Below, one piece after another: positions 1 to 10,898 of a stretch of DNA of 64,000 nucleotides. Made by a program: the position numbers and the translations under genes. The notes under the pieces are model-generated. The model searched no databases. It was not told the origin of the DNA and saw nothing but the letters and a program-made list of their open reading frames with translations. Source of the stretch: Sordaria brevicollis (lineage: Eukaryota > Ascomycota > Sordariomycetes > Sordariales > Sordariaceae); contig JAUTDP010000006.1 in the NCBI GenBank assembly GCA_033439795.1, forward strand, positions 2,852,001 through 2,916,000, in the 5' to 3' direction. How positions within the stretch are numbered: the stretch's first letter is position 1; the number at the start of each line of letters is the position of its first letter.

Positions 1-696
1 CCACTAGCCGTATAGAAAGCCTTTCTACTTGTTCGGCTGGAAAGCCTGGAATGCGGCTGAGCGGCGGAGTGCACACGGAGTCGCAGTCGACCTTTGATCG
101 GCTAAAGCATCGATGCATCGATGCAACGACACAACTCGACGACAGCCTCAAAAAGCCTATCAAGGCTTTTCACCCTTCTATGTCGAGAGCTAGCGTCGTC
201 GATATATATGCAGAGGTCCTGCCTTTGACCATCTAGCGTGCTGCAGTTGGCGATGAAGACACTATGGACTATGGCACAGAACAAATGAATTGGATGTATA
301 CTATGATCCTTCCAAAGGAAGACGGGTCGGAAGGGGAATGTGGAAAGCGAGACAGCTTGAGTTGAGAATTGTGATGCCGAAGGCTGTCGGGGTCGACGTG
401 CGAATAACTTCACACTGGGCTAAGGACCCAGGCAGCGGGCATGGATATGGATGGCGAACGAAGTTGAGGATTTGGGTATAAAAGGCCGGTGATGTCCTGT
501 CTTCAAAAGCAGATCATATTGGCAGCAACAGCAACAGCCATACCAGCAAAAGCATCAAGGACAACCAACGCCTTTGTTTTCCGCCCTTCTCAAGTTGGTG
601 AGATCATCCAAGCTCCATCGATGGGAGTATCAGATCATGATACTGAAGTGAAAGCTGACAGAAGAGCAGAACACTTGTTCGTAAACCATTATCAAC
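1..696. other. Left edge, upstream region of the secreted-protein gene
   Basis: No credible gene. The short open frames here lack splice-supported continuations and overlap one another on both strands. The last 200 bases probably carry the promoter and 5' leader of the gene starting at 697. Confidence 0.4.
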
Positions 697-1340
697 ATGC
701 TCTCCAAGCAGTACCTCACCTTCGGCGCCTTCCTGGCTACCATCGTCTCGGCGTCACCGATCTCCGTTCCAGCCCCGGAGCAAGGGCTCGTCGCGATCCA
801 GCAGACTGAATTCCTCAACGGCACTCTCACCTGGTAGGTTGTCTCCATTTCACGTCCCGTGGTGTCACCACTCCAGTCCTACGCCACCTCCACGAGACGG
901 ACTTCACTAACCTTCCCTGCGTGGCTAGGTACGGTGAGGACCCAGCCTTCACCAGACGCTCTGTGAATGCTGCGTCCAGCAAGCCGCTTGAGAAACGCTG
1001 CGGTAGCACCCTGCCCCAATGCAGCACCGTTCACCAGTCCTACACTTCTGTGTGCAGAACGCTGATCGACAACCTGCCCGACGTCGGAATCCCCAACAGC
1101 CCGCGATCGACCTGCTATAACGTCGGCGGCGTGACGTGCTGCATAAGCTGGGGTAAAGTGATCGACAATGCACGCTTCCCAGCGTTGCGGTACGCCGCGA
1201 ACAAAGTTATGGATGTGTGCGTCGAGAGAAGGTCGAACGGGGAGGTGTTGGTTTCGGGACAGACGAAGGACACCTTGGTTGGAGGTACCTGTCTTTATCA
1301 GTGCTTGAGCAACAGGGCCACCAACTGTGATTCTAGTTGA
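697..1340 (+). CDS. Small secreted cysteine-rich protein
   Basis: Two exons, 697-833 and 929-1340, joined across a 95-nt intron (GTAGGT donor, a CTAAC branch-like motif, TAG acceptor), give 182 residues. The ATG at 697 opens a classic secretion signal (hydrophobic core through residue 19, then ASP). A dibasic Lys-Arg just before the first mature Cys (LEKRC) looks like a Kex2 cleavage site, so a propeptide of about 50 residues is probably removed. The mature part has ten cysteines, including a CC pair in CCISW and a C-terminal CLSNR motif. I associate that pattern with fungal secreted proteins of the 'WD-like domain' type, but that assignment is from memory and weak. A role at the cell surface or outside the cell is inferred; no enzymatic motif is visible. 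Confidence 0.75.
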
Positions 1341-1714
1341 GTGGGTGGTTGTCATCTTGGAGGCCATCTGGGGATCCTGAACAGGACCAACTGTCTTCTG
1401 ACCTGACCTAGCTGGTGTATCGGACAAGCTGTAGTATGAGTTACCTCAAGTTGTTCAAACATTGTGTTAGCTATCATGCAAGTACCAATAAAGATGAAGA
1501 AAAGATGATGTTGTCATCAGATTCGGTGGGTTTTCCCAAAACACTGCACAAAAAAAAAGCGTCAGACCGTCGCCCTAGCCGTGAAAGGCGAATAACCAGA
1601 TACGCAGATACGGCACGAATGTCCGGATATCTCATGCGAGGGGCAAAAAAAAAAATACCAAGCCATAGAAAGAAAGATCAAAAAGAGAATCTCGAACCAT
1701 CTCATCGCCGATTT

Positions 1715-1799
1715 TGGACGAGCTGGGAATCGAACCCAGGACCTTTCGCATACAGGTGAGTATGCTAAGCGAACGCTCTACCAACTGAGCCACACGCCC
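1715..1799 (-). tRNA. tRNA-Ala(AGC), intron-containing
   Basis: Read on the minus strand, the sequence begins GGGCGTGTGGCTCAG and ends with the T-arm GGTTCGATTCC and acceptor CTCGTCC plus A73. The acceptor keeps the G3-U70 pair that identifies alanine tRNA. The anticodon stem TTCGC/GCGAA encloses TTAGCA, then a 12-nt intron (TACTCACCTGTA), then T, so the anticodon is AGC with the intron after position 37, the standard eukaryotic location. One U-U mismatch sits in the acceptor stem. Confidence 0.93.
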
Positions 1800-1828
1800 T
1801 GAAAGTGGAGATGAAGATGATCGAGAAT

Positions 1829-1913
1829 TGGACGAGCTGGGAATCGAACCCAGGACCTTTCGCATGCTCGGAAACATGCTAAGCGAACGCTCTACCAACT
1901 GAGCCACACGCCC
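1829..1913 (-). tRNA. tRNA-Ala(AGC), second copy with a different intron
   Basis: The exon sequence is identical to the copy at 1715-1799, 29 bp away in the same orientation. The 12-nt intron after A37 is TGTTTCCGAGCA, unrelated to the intron of the first copy. Tandem duplication followed by intron divergence, with purifying selection on the exons, is the simplest reading. Confidence 0.93.
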
Positions 1914-3420
1914 TTGATCTTGTTGTTGAATCGTCGTTCGAAATGTAGACTTTTCAATCGCAGCGCTTGACGTTTGTGGTATCCATTGCGGGGGATGATG
2001 CTCAGGTCTGAACTGTGATGCGATTAGGCCGAGGCGTAACACCGAGGCCGGCAATTTGGGTGGGTTTGTGTTGTAGTAGAGGCTCTGGATGACGGTCGAA
2101 GTGCAAATTGAGCATGGATGCATGGTCGGTATCAGTACGTTTGGTGAGTAACCAGTCGACCGTATCCTGTTGTGATGCCGCTTCGGCAGTGATGGCGTCG
2201 AAGGTCGATGACATTCCACGCGGTGAAATTGTCAAACGGTCGAATGCGAATCCCTCGCATACCTGAGACCATGCTTAGGGCTTGTTGGTGATTTACCGAG
2301 TGGAATGAGCTTGTATGTGTTATTGGCGGAAGAGATACCAGTCGGTAATAGTCGTGTGGTTGAGACACAAGGACCCCCTTTACCACAGTGGGCGACTGTC
2401 CTTGAGGGGTGCCCTGGTCAAACACTAAGCGACTGGTGTCTGCGATGTTGACGGGTCAGCTTGAATCCTCAAATGTAGCTATTCACTCGCCTGAAGGCCT
2501 TCAGATATCCACGAGGGAAAGGAGTGAATTGTAAGTTGGTGAGATGGTGTTGGGAGCTGTGTCGGTGGGAGACCGGAGGGGAAGGGAGTACACTGCGGGG
2601 CAGAGCGCTGTTGCCTGTGCTGCGTCATTGCACCAGCGTGGGCTTGTTTGGCCAGCATGTCCGAGTAATTCGCAGGATGAAGAGACGAAAGTGAAGAGTA
2701 AATCATGAAAGGCCAGTTATTCGGCCGTCAGCCACATGAAGCTGAGCAGGAAACAAACGGACCAAAAATGGAAGAAAGAGAGGTGAAGAACGGGAAGATA
2801 AAGTTGGGGTTGAATGGACGATGCAGTTGGCGAGTGAGGTGACGGAATCGGTCGAGGTTCAAGGTGTCGCCCAATGGGAAGGCGGTTGGCAGGACATTGT
2901 GGTCTGTGCACCACAAGGTCATGAAGACAGCGAGCACGGAAAGCACTGACCATGACAAGGGGTGGGGCTCAAACGCGGGACACGATTGGTCAATGTGGCC
3001 TACAGCACTTTGAGCATTCACGTCTGTTCAAGCTCAAGGTCCGCGCGCTCTTACATTTGGATTCACTTGAATTGATGCTGCGAATTTCCATTTCAACTTC
3101 TCAAAACCCGTTCAATTAATTTGACTTCCTCCATCACCCAATTTCATCAACCATCATTACAACGCAAACTTGGGACATCGAACATCATCACGCAGATGCC
3201 CCGGGCTCATTCAAACCCAATCCACGCATCCTGTACTTCCATCATTTGAGAGTGGCCTCGTCCTTGCTTAGGCCTGGTCTCATTCTTTCACCGTCCGACA
3301 TACGGACACATCTCGCCAGCGAAGTATTTCGAGATCTACAACTTCACTCTTCTCAGAAGGATACGACAGACATGAGTGCCTCACCCCAAGCCTGTCAAGA
3401 TCTTGCTAGATCTGTTCTTG
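1914..3420. other. Intergenic region and 5' leader of the BTB-bromodomain gene
   Basis: No convincing gene up to about 3200. The open frames are short, overlap on both strands and match no domain I know. The part from about 3100 to 3420 is pyrimidine-rich and ends in a clean donor (GTAAGT at 3421), so it is probably the non-coding first exon of the next gene. Confidence 0.5.
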
Positions 3421-3569
3421 GTAAGTCACTCTCCACCTTCAAAGTTGCTACTTCGTCTTGCATCAGCCGCCATATATACCCTAATCTTATTTTTGTTTTA
3501 CGAAAAACCTCCTTTTTTTGATCTATGGTCCTTCATTTCTAACAGTCACTCACAGAGAACATCCCAGAG

Positions 3570-5079
3570 ATGAACGGTGCCGCCAATGGCACATCCGACG
3601 ATGTGAACGGCATCGACAATGATGCGAAAGTAGACGAGACGCAGAATGGCAACGACGAGAAAGCTGTTTCAGAACACGACATTGCGGCAGCCAACCACAG
3701 CGAATCACTGAAACAGGAAGCACCTCGCTCGCCAGCCGAATCCATTGACGAGCCTTCATTTTCATGGCTGTAAGTCGAACCGAAGCTGCCCGTACACGAA
3801 GCCGACACTAATACATATCATGGTGATAGTCGATCACATCCCCTTTTCGTCATCCTCATGGTCGGCACCGATAGCGAGCCTTTCGGTATTCAGAAGGACT
3901 TTCTCTGTGCCAAGTCTGCCTTCTACAGGCGTTACTTCAGAGACAAGGCGGCGAACAGCGAGTCGGTCGAGGATGTAGTCGAGCTCCGCGATACCACGGC
4001 CGAGGTCTTTGGTTATGCCCAGCACTTCATGTACACAGGACAGGTTTATCCCGATACACCTCCTGACTACGAGGTTCTCATTGGCGTTTGGAAGCTTGGA
4101 CACAGCTTGGGCATCGACGGTCTCTGCGATGCCACAATCGATGCCATGATCGAATACCGTCGCCTCACAAACTCAATCCCCGCCACCGCCCTGCTCGTCC
4201 AAGTGTGGAACGACACCCCTGAGGGATCCACCATCCGGAAACTCTTGCTCAACTGGGCTGCCGAATATATGCGGGCCTCTGAAGATCGTGCAGAGTTTGC
4301 CAAGGCGCTGCCCCAGGGTGTTCTGAGTGAGTTGGTGGTGGCCATGAGTTCGCTGGATGCTACCCCGGCTCCGGCAGCCACCCCCACCCCTCCCGTCTCT
4401 CAGGAAGGCATCAACCCTGCGCTTCAAGGCTGGCATGATGCCGTCGCCCATAGTGACGGCGAGCAGGTGCGTCCCGCCAAGAAGGCCAGGTACTCTGACG
4501 CAGGTACCAATGGTTCCAAAGCCACGCCTACCGGCCGCAAGGGAGCAGGTCGGCCCAGCACTGCTGGCCCCAAGACCGCTCAGAAAAGAAAGTATACCGT
4601 ACTCAATGGTGATGTCGAGCTTACCACGTCGAAGAAACTGGCGTTCTGCGATGACCTTCTTACTAGGATGCTCAGCGGACCAGGTAAGTCTTTTTTTTTT
4701 CTCAAATCATTTCTGTCTCTTGATGGCGTTACCACATTTACTGACCTTGCTTTGCTCACAAGGCTTTTGGACTCGCCTTGTTGGCCCCTTTCGCGATCCC
4801 GTTAACCCCGAATCCGACGGTGTGCCCGACTACTTCGAGAAGGTGCCAAAGCCCATGGACCTGCAAACCATGAGGGGCAAGATGGACCGCCACGAATATG
4901 CCGACGAGAACGAGTTCCTGGCCGACATGAACCAGATCTTCAACAACTGCTACACATACTGGACTAAGAAGAGCCCCATGTGGCAGGCGTGCGAGAGGCT
5001 CCAAAAGACTTTCGAGGAGAAGTACTCGCAAATGTCCAAGTGGATCGCGAAGATGGAGGGCCAGGAGGGATCCAACTAG
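3570..5079 (+). CDS. BTB/POZ plus bromodomain protein
   Basis: Exons 3570-3769, 3830-4683 and 4763-5079 give 456 residues; a further intron, 3421-3545, lies in the 5' leader. The first 65 residues are acidic and low-complexity. A BTB/POZ-like domain follows at about 72-185 (FLCAKSAFYRRYF, then FMYTGQ and a conserved-looking helical tail). A basic linker holds a likely nuclear localisation signal (PAKKARY, near 280). The C-terminal 100 residues are a bromodomain: VPDYF, then KPMDLQTM, EFLADMNQIFNNCYTYW (the conserved acetyl-lysine-binding Asn lies in this segment) and SPMWQ. A nuclear chromatin role, binding acetylated histone tails and oligomerising through BTB, is inferred from the domains. 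The ATG at 3570 is chosen because the upstream in-frame codons reach a TGA at 3373. It is convergent with tim21. Confidence 0.88.
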
Positions 5080-5979
5080 TTTCTGTGGTCTGGATCGCCT
5101 CCTTCACTAACAGCCCAACGTTCCAGCTTATTGTGGGTGTAGTTGAAGTTGTTGGGAAGGAGGCTCGGCATGATCTCTCAGCTCAATGCCACACTATGAG
5201 TACGAGTGCGACCATTTCCTCGGCCGAATCAATCTCGATTTGACCAAGACTCGGCTCACGGTAGCGACAACTAACAAATGTCGGAAGAACCGGTTGGCTG
5301 GAGGGTTACGGTTACTCATCAAAAGAAGGAGAGAAAAGAGAAAAGAGAAAAGGAAAAACGTGGTGTTCGCGAAGCGAAAGCGGAAAAAGGAAACTTTGAT
5401 TGGTTTTCTGGTGTAGCATTATTTGGTGTTCTCCTTTGGTCATCATTACCCCGCGGCGTTTCGGTTTGTTTATGACGGACGGGCGGCGGCGCTTGGGTCA
5501 TCTTTTTGTTGTCCGGCAGCATGCCAGGGTGGGTGAAAAAGGGAAGGATTATTGTATTTGAACATCACTATTATACCCGTCTCAGGATACGGGTGAGCTG
5601 GACTTGTCAAAGGAAGACTTGGAAGGCGAGGGAATATTAGGGATTGAGGGTTATTTAGGAGCTCTCTCGTTAGGAGGGGAGAAAATCAGCGGCATGGCTC
5701 TTGTAGTAGTTATATTGCGAAATGACTACGGTCTCTTGTCCGTAGCAGCAATCAAGAAGTAAAATGTACAGTCCTCACATTTACGGGATGTTATTACAAT
5801 TCGTTTGGTATATCGAGAGGTGCTGAAACCGAACACCTAATTCGTCTCTTATGAAACAGCACACGCCATCACCGAAACCAAACGCACTAACAGACCTATA
5901 ACCAAGCATCCTAACCCATACCTGCAAGAATCTCTCAAGCAGTCTTGATATAGTACTCATACAATCATGCTGAATACCC
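5080..5979. other. Convergent 3' region between the bromodomain gene and tim21
   Basis: Both neighbours end toward this 900-bp gap, so it should hold two 3' untranslated regions and terminators. A purine-rich run of GAAAAG-type repeats lies at about 5330-5390. I see no gene. Confidence 0.5.
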
Positions 5980-6920
5980 TCAGTTCCACTTAACACCCAA
6001 AAACTTGAACTCCCCTTTCCCTCCCTTCTTAGCAGCCGTCCTCTCCGCCTCCTTATTCTCCAAATAAATCCTCTTATGGCCCCTGATATCCACGTAAAAC
6101 GTCTGGTACTCATGCTCCCAGGCTCCCGGTTGCTTGGTGAGATGAAGTCCGACGACACCGGAACCTCTCGGTCCTTCAACCTGTTTTTTTAGACAATACA
6201 GTCAGCCTGACCTTTAATAGAAAGATGAGGAGTGAATAAGAAACACATACGTGAAAATGCATCTTCAAATGCTCCACCCCCTTACTATCCTTCTCGACCG
6301 TGGCAGCCAGAGGTCTTGCCCGGCGCCACTTGTTACCCGTCTCTTCGCCGTGAGCGGCAATTTTTTTCGGGTCGCCGGGCGACAAGAGGGCGACGATGCG
6401 CGGGTCGGCGCGGATGCGGTCGACGGCCCGGTTGAAGTAGGCGGTCTTGGACTCGGGCGAGAGCACGTCGGTGAAGAGGAGGTAGGCGATTCCTCCCTGT
6501 TTTTAGTTTTGCGTTAGTGTTATATAATAGAGTGAGAGTGTAGGGTGAATGGTAAAGACGTACGGTCATGACAACACCGAGAATGACCAGCCCGAAGTTG
6601 AACGTCTGCTGAACAGCGCGCCCGGCTTTTTCACCGGCTGAGAGCTGAGTCCAGGGGACATGCCCGTCGTCGTTGAAGGGTGTCACGGATCTTCTTTTGG
6701 AGGAAGAAGTTTCCTGCTGGGCGGTGGCATATTGTCGGCGTGATGAGACGATGATGGCGCTAGTAGCTGTCATCGGAGCTCTAGCTCTTGTGATAGTTGT
6801 TGCTTGACGGATTCCTGCCGCAGCGGGGCTCCTTCCCATTAGAAGCCTCACGCCGGCAGCCGAAGTTGTGAGCATTTTCATCATGGAGGTTTCAGACTCA
6901 AGGCGGCTTCCATATTTCAT
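5980..6920 (-). CDS. tim21: Mitochondrial inner-membrane translocase subunit Tim21
   Basis: Exons on the minus strand are 6920-6564, 6496-6251 and 6180-5980 (introns of 67 and 70 nt), giving 267 residues. The N-terminus is Arg/Ser/Ala-rich with no acidic stretch until about residue 50, a mitochondrial presequence. One transmembrane helix spans about 108-130 (FGLVILGVVMT then GGIAYLLF), and the intermembrane-space domain follows with the family hallmarks SPESKTAYFNRAVDRIR, HGEETGNKWRRARP, HLKMHFHVEGP and GHKRIYLE. Tim21 links the TIM23 inner-membrane complex to the TOM complex and to respiratory-chain supercomplexes. The start at 6920 is the first in-frame ATG; ATGs at 6884 and 6881 would give a shorter, equally good presequence. 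It diverges from the glo3 gene across about 680 bp. Confidence 0.93.
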
Positions 6921-7599
6921 CGGCAATGTTTCAGCCGTTGTAGAATGTTGATGAGAGCTTCAAGTGATGATGATGATGATGATGATGAGCTGTGGTTGGA
7001 TGAAGCTTTACCAAGCTAACCTTCCCCGTGCCGTGACCCCGTTTGCCGGCACGGCATCTTTCCCGGCAGAGGTCCGTCCGGCGAAAGGTGGAGTCTCCGC
7101 ATTTTTACGCTAGACTCAGAAGGGTAAAACGCCAAGATGCCACATGGAAGTGAGCAAGCGTCTGGGCGCGAACACAAGGAAATGTGGCCCCTGCCCTGGA
7201 CTGACCCCAGTCACAAGAAGGCCCCAGTGGACGTTCCAGTTGCCAGGCAGCCCGGCTCTCTCCGCTGGGGCTCCCGTCTCCTGAATGCAGTGAACTGCGG
7301 CGCAAGTGCAGGTGGTGCGGGCGAATGACAACACTCCCCTCAGATAATTGACAACTTGTAACAAGCCGGAAACCTTCGATCGCTGCCCTGTTCAACTTCT
7401 GCCCCTTTTTTTTTTCTAACGGCAGCACTGTTTCGACCCTGACAACCTACCTTAACCGAGCAAAGGGGTCACAAGTCAACAATCGACGAACAGACGAACC
7501 CAAGAACTAGTGACACATCACAACACCAACAACCACCCTTGCCAAGGGACAGACATCAATACTCCGAACGATCACCGGATTCCCTCCTAAACCGACAAG
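6921..7599. promoter_or_regulatory. Bidirectional promoter region, tim21 / glo3
   Basis: The 679 bp between two divergent start codons must contain both promoters. An (TGA)8 microsatellite at 6965-6988 lies in the probable tim21 leader. The 200 bp before glo3 are pyrimidine- and CAA-rich like a fungal leader. I cannot place individual factor-binding sites. Confidence 0.5.
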
Positions 7600-9414
7600 A
7601 TGAGCGGGCTCGCGACAAAGCAGCAGTCGCTCAAGATCTTTGAGAAGCTCAAGTCGAAGCCAGCCAACAAGGTATGTTGCGCCCACGCAAGGAACAATCC
7701 CAGGCAACCATCACCATCCAGAAAGCTAACCGTTGGTGGGAATCAGATCTGCTTCGACTGCGGCCAAAAGAACCCAACATGGACCTCGGTCCCCTTTGGC
7801 ATCTACCTCTGCCTCGACTGTTCCGCCAACCACCGTAACCTCGGCGTCCACATTTCCTTTGTGCGGTCTACTAACCTCGACCGTATGTGTATACCTACTC
7901 TCGATCTCTACTACCCTACGACGCGAACCCCTCGAACCCGCTAACACGAACCTCGTGCTTGTACAGAATGGCAATGGGACCAGCTACGGATCATGAAGGT
8001 GGGCGGTAACGAGTCGGCGACCAAGTTCTTCCAGCAAAACGGTGGTTCCGCTGCCTTGAACAGCAAGGACCCCAAGACCAAGTACCAATCCGCCGCCGCG
8101 ACCAAGTATAAGGAGGAGCTGAAGAAGAGGGCTGCCAGGGATGCTCGCGAGTATGCAATACCCTCTCTCCCCCTACCCCTCAGTTACACAATCGGTTTAA
8201 TTGCATGTTACATGAACAGAATTGCTAACGCACTGTCTGTTTCCAACTCAGGTACCCCGAAGAAGTAGTCATCGCCGACGGCGACGACGTCACAGGCAGC
8301 AACACCCCGGCCGGCGAACCCGACGACGACTTCTTTTCCTCGTGGGACAAGCCCGCCATCAAGAAGCCCACGCCGCCCATTTCTCGCACCTCTACGCCGC
8401 CCATCATCGGCCGCACCGCTTCCCCCTTACTTGGCAATGGCAAGGACATCCAGCGCACCGCCTCCCCTCTTTCCAAGACTGATTCCGATGCTCCCACTCC
8501 CGCTCCCGCCGCCAGCCGCATCACCACCTCCGCGGCCCTAAGGAAAACAACCCCCGGCAGCAGCGCCACTGCCGGCCCACGCAAGGCCGGTGGCATCCTG
8601 AGTGCCAAGAAGCCCGCGGCCAAGCTGGGCGTCAAGAAGATCTCGGCGGACCTGATCGATTTCGATGAGGCGGAGAAGAAGGCCAAGGAGGAGGCGGAGC
8701 GCATCGCGAAGCTGGGTTACGATCCCGAGGCGGAGGAGGAGAAGACGGCAAAGAAGGCCGAGACCAAGGCCAGTAATATCATTACCCCTGCCGCGGCACC
8801 GGTCAGCTCTTCCAGTTCGAGGTCGGCGGCGCCGGAGAAGTCGGCTGCCGAGGTGGAAAGGCTGGGTATGGGCGTCAGGAAGCTCGGGTTCGGAATGGTG
8901 GGCAAGCCAGGTGGTGGTGCTGGTGCTGCGGCGGGAGGCAGTGCGGCGGCGGTGAAGAAGAACGCGGGTGGGTTTGGCAGCGTTGGGCCTATCAAGGCTA
9001 GTGATGGTATGTTCTTTTTATTTTCATCCCTCTGTTTCTCTTTGGAAAGAAATGCTAACAACAGAAAAAACAGCCGACGAAGAGCAATACGCGCGCAACA
9101 AGTTCGCCAACCAAAAGGCGATTTCCTCGGACGAGTTCTTCAACAAGGGCAACTACGACCCCTCGGTCAAGGCCGAGACCAAGGCCCGCCTGCAAGGCTT
9201 CGAGGGCGCCCAGGCCATCTCTTCCAACGCCTACTTTGGCCGTCCCGAGGAGGACGCGTCCGTCGAGGACTACGGCGATCTCGAGTCCGCTGCCAAGGAC
9301 TTCATTCGCAAGTTCGGCATTACGGCTAGTGATGATCTGGAGAACCTCACGCAGATGGTGGGCGAGGGCGCGGGGAGGTTGCAGGGTGCTATCAGGGCTT
9401 ATCTTGGGAGCTGA
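7600..9414 (+). CDS. glo3: ADP-ribosylation factor GTPase-activating protein, GLO3 type
   Basis: Five exons (7600-7671, 7747-7882, 7967-8150, 8252-9006, 9074-9414) encode about 495 residues. The ArfGAP zinc finger is C26-x2-C29-x16-C46-x2-C49, followed by the arginine-finger segment [14 protein letters not shown] with catalytic Arg at 54. A Lys/Ala/Ser/Pro-rich central region follows, then a C-terminal Glo3 region with repeated motifs ([20 protein letters not shown]) and an amphipathic tail. The protein stimulates GTP hydrolysis by Arf1 on COPI vesicles in Golgi-to-ER transport. All introns have good GT-AG borders. The last one has two in-frame acceptors 9 nt apart (after 9064 or 9073), so a three-residue variant is possible. 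Confidence 0.93.
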
Positions 9415-9939
9415 GCGGTTGATGTGGTAGTATGACCGAGGGTAGGAGAGGGAGATGGGAGATGGAATGGTTACTATGAGAGCAAGCGGGATGTGTGAAG
9501 AGGCCTAACACGCTTGCTTTTTTCGGGATAGGTGGATATTTAGTGGAATGGTAAAAATCAGTATATTTGGTAGTGTAATAGTGAATGAATTAGAGTACTT
9601 TGATGAAGTTGTAAGTTGGTTATTGACTATCAGGGCATCTATTGGATAGAGGACGGGTATCAGGTGAGAATGAGGACGGGAGATGGGAGATGGGAGACAA
9701 TGAACGAGGACGGGGTGGTTACAATACAATCCCAGGAATGCGGTAAGTCAATCTTGAGGATATCTGAGCAACGAGAAATAGTATTGAACATTAGCAATCC
9801 CCCGGATCTCCCGTCCCCATAAGGTCGTGAAGGTTTAGTGACGACGGGACGGACAATACGACATTATGAACTGACTCGCGCACTATTTTCAGTCTTATAA
9901 AGCCCCCCACCCAACAAGAATCTTCAACAACAAGAAGCT
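9415..9939. other. glo3 3' region and tRNA-Val upstream region
   Basis: No gene seen. A degenerate GGAGATGGGAGAT motif occurs at about 9450 and again near 9678, a minor direct repeat. The last 100 bp precede the tRNA gene. Confidence 0.4.
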
Positions 9940-10013
9940 GGTCCGATGGTGTAGTTGGTTATCACGTCAGTCTAACACACTGAAGGTCCCCAGATCGAGC
10001 CTGGGTCGGATCA
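9940..10013 (+). tRNA. tRNA-Val(AAC)
   Basis: A 74-nt cloverleaf without an intron. Acceptor stem GGTCCGA pairs with TCGGATC, the D-arm contains TAGTTGGTTA, the anticodon stem TCAGT/ACTGA encloses CTAACAC (anticodon AAC, valine GUU/GUC codons), and the T-arm is CCCAG-ATCGAGC-CTGGG. A T-rich stretch follows within 15 bp, as expected for RNA polymerase III termination. Confidence 0.93.
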
Positions 10014-10898
10014 TGAAGCAATTCTTCTTTTTGCGGATTTCGCCTTTTCGCTTTTCTTTTTCTTTTGTGTATTTTTCTACGGTCTTGTTGTTTGGTGGTT
10101 TTTCATGTGCTGGCTGACAATATGCGTGTTTCCTTTTTCTTGGTTATGTGTATACTCGGTTTTTCGAGACTTTCTTGAACACTGTTAAGGAGTTCTTCTG
10201 TGCTTTTACGGGGTGAAGAGCCCTTTGCGAATGTGATGCTTGGTTTAAGTGGGATGTTGGTTTTCTGGAGGTGTTGGTGATGTTTGTTGGGACGGTGCGT
10301 TAGATGAGGGGATATGATTATATGAGGGGAATGGCCCCCGCCACAGGGGTCTGTTGTGGCAATGCAGGCCTGATCACGTCAACGTGGTCGATTGGCAGAT
10401 CGCAAGGCTGTCGCAACCATTTCGAAGGACATCAGTGAAGACCCCAACCCAAAAGAATCGCGAAGCATTGAGGACGACATGGAGGCTGTGAGTAGGCTGT
10501 CGTTAAAGTGGCCCAGGATGATCGACACACCATGTGCGGCAACGAACACCTCAGCGATTAGCCCAACGGAAAGCCACGACACACCCGACGCGAGCGGTCG
10601 GTGATGCATGATGTATTGGCGTTTTTCTTGTCCTCTTAGGAGGGAGCCAGCAGGTCCACCTATCGCATCTCCTGGTGACGGACCAAAGCTTGAGCAAGAT
10701 CAGTTGTCTAATACCTCAAGACAGCAGACTTTGGCTCGCCATTTCGGTTTATATCGTTTACGCAGCTGCTCTCAAGCCGATATTTTCACGCATCTTTCAG
10801 CTCAAATCTCATCCAAGTCGTTTCCAAAGCACACAGCAACAAAAGCGTCATCATCGCGACAACTCGTTTCGCTTTCTCAGTTGCACATCCCTGAGACA
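10014..10898. other. Gene-poor region before the HET gene
   Basis: T-rich then mixed sequence. Open frames on both strands at 10379-10609 overlap each other and match nothing I know. The frame of the HET gene is open upstream to 10608, so up to 97 extra N-terminal residues are formally possible, but the compositional change and good ATG context favour the start at 10899. Confidence 0.4.

Noticed and set aside
10379..10609. Overlapping frames on both strands (70 and 76 codons)
   Set aside because: No domain, non-ATG start on the plus strand, no splice partner; could be a relic but there is nothing to support it.
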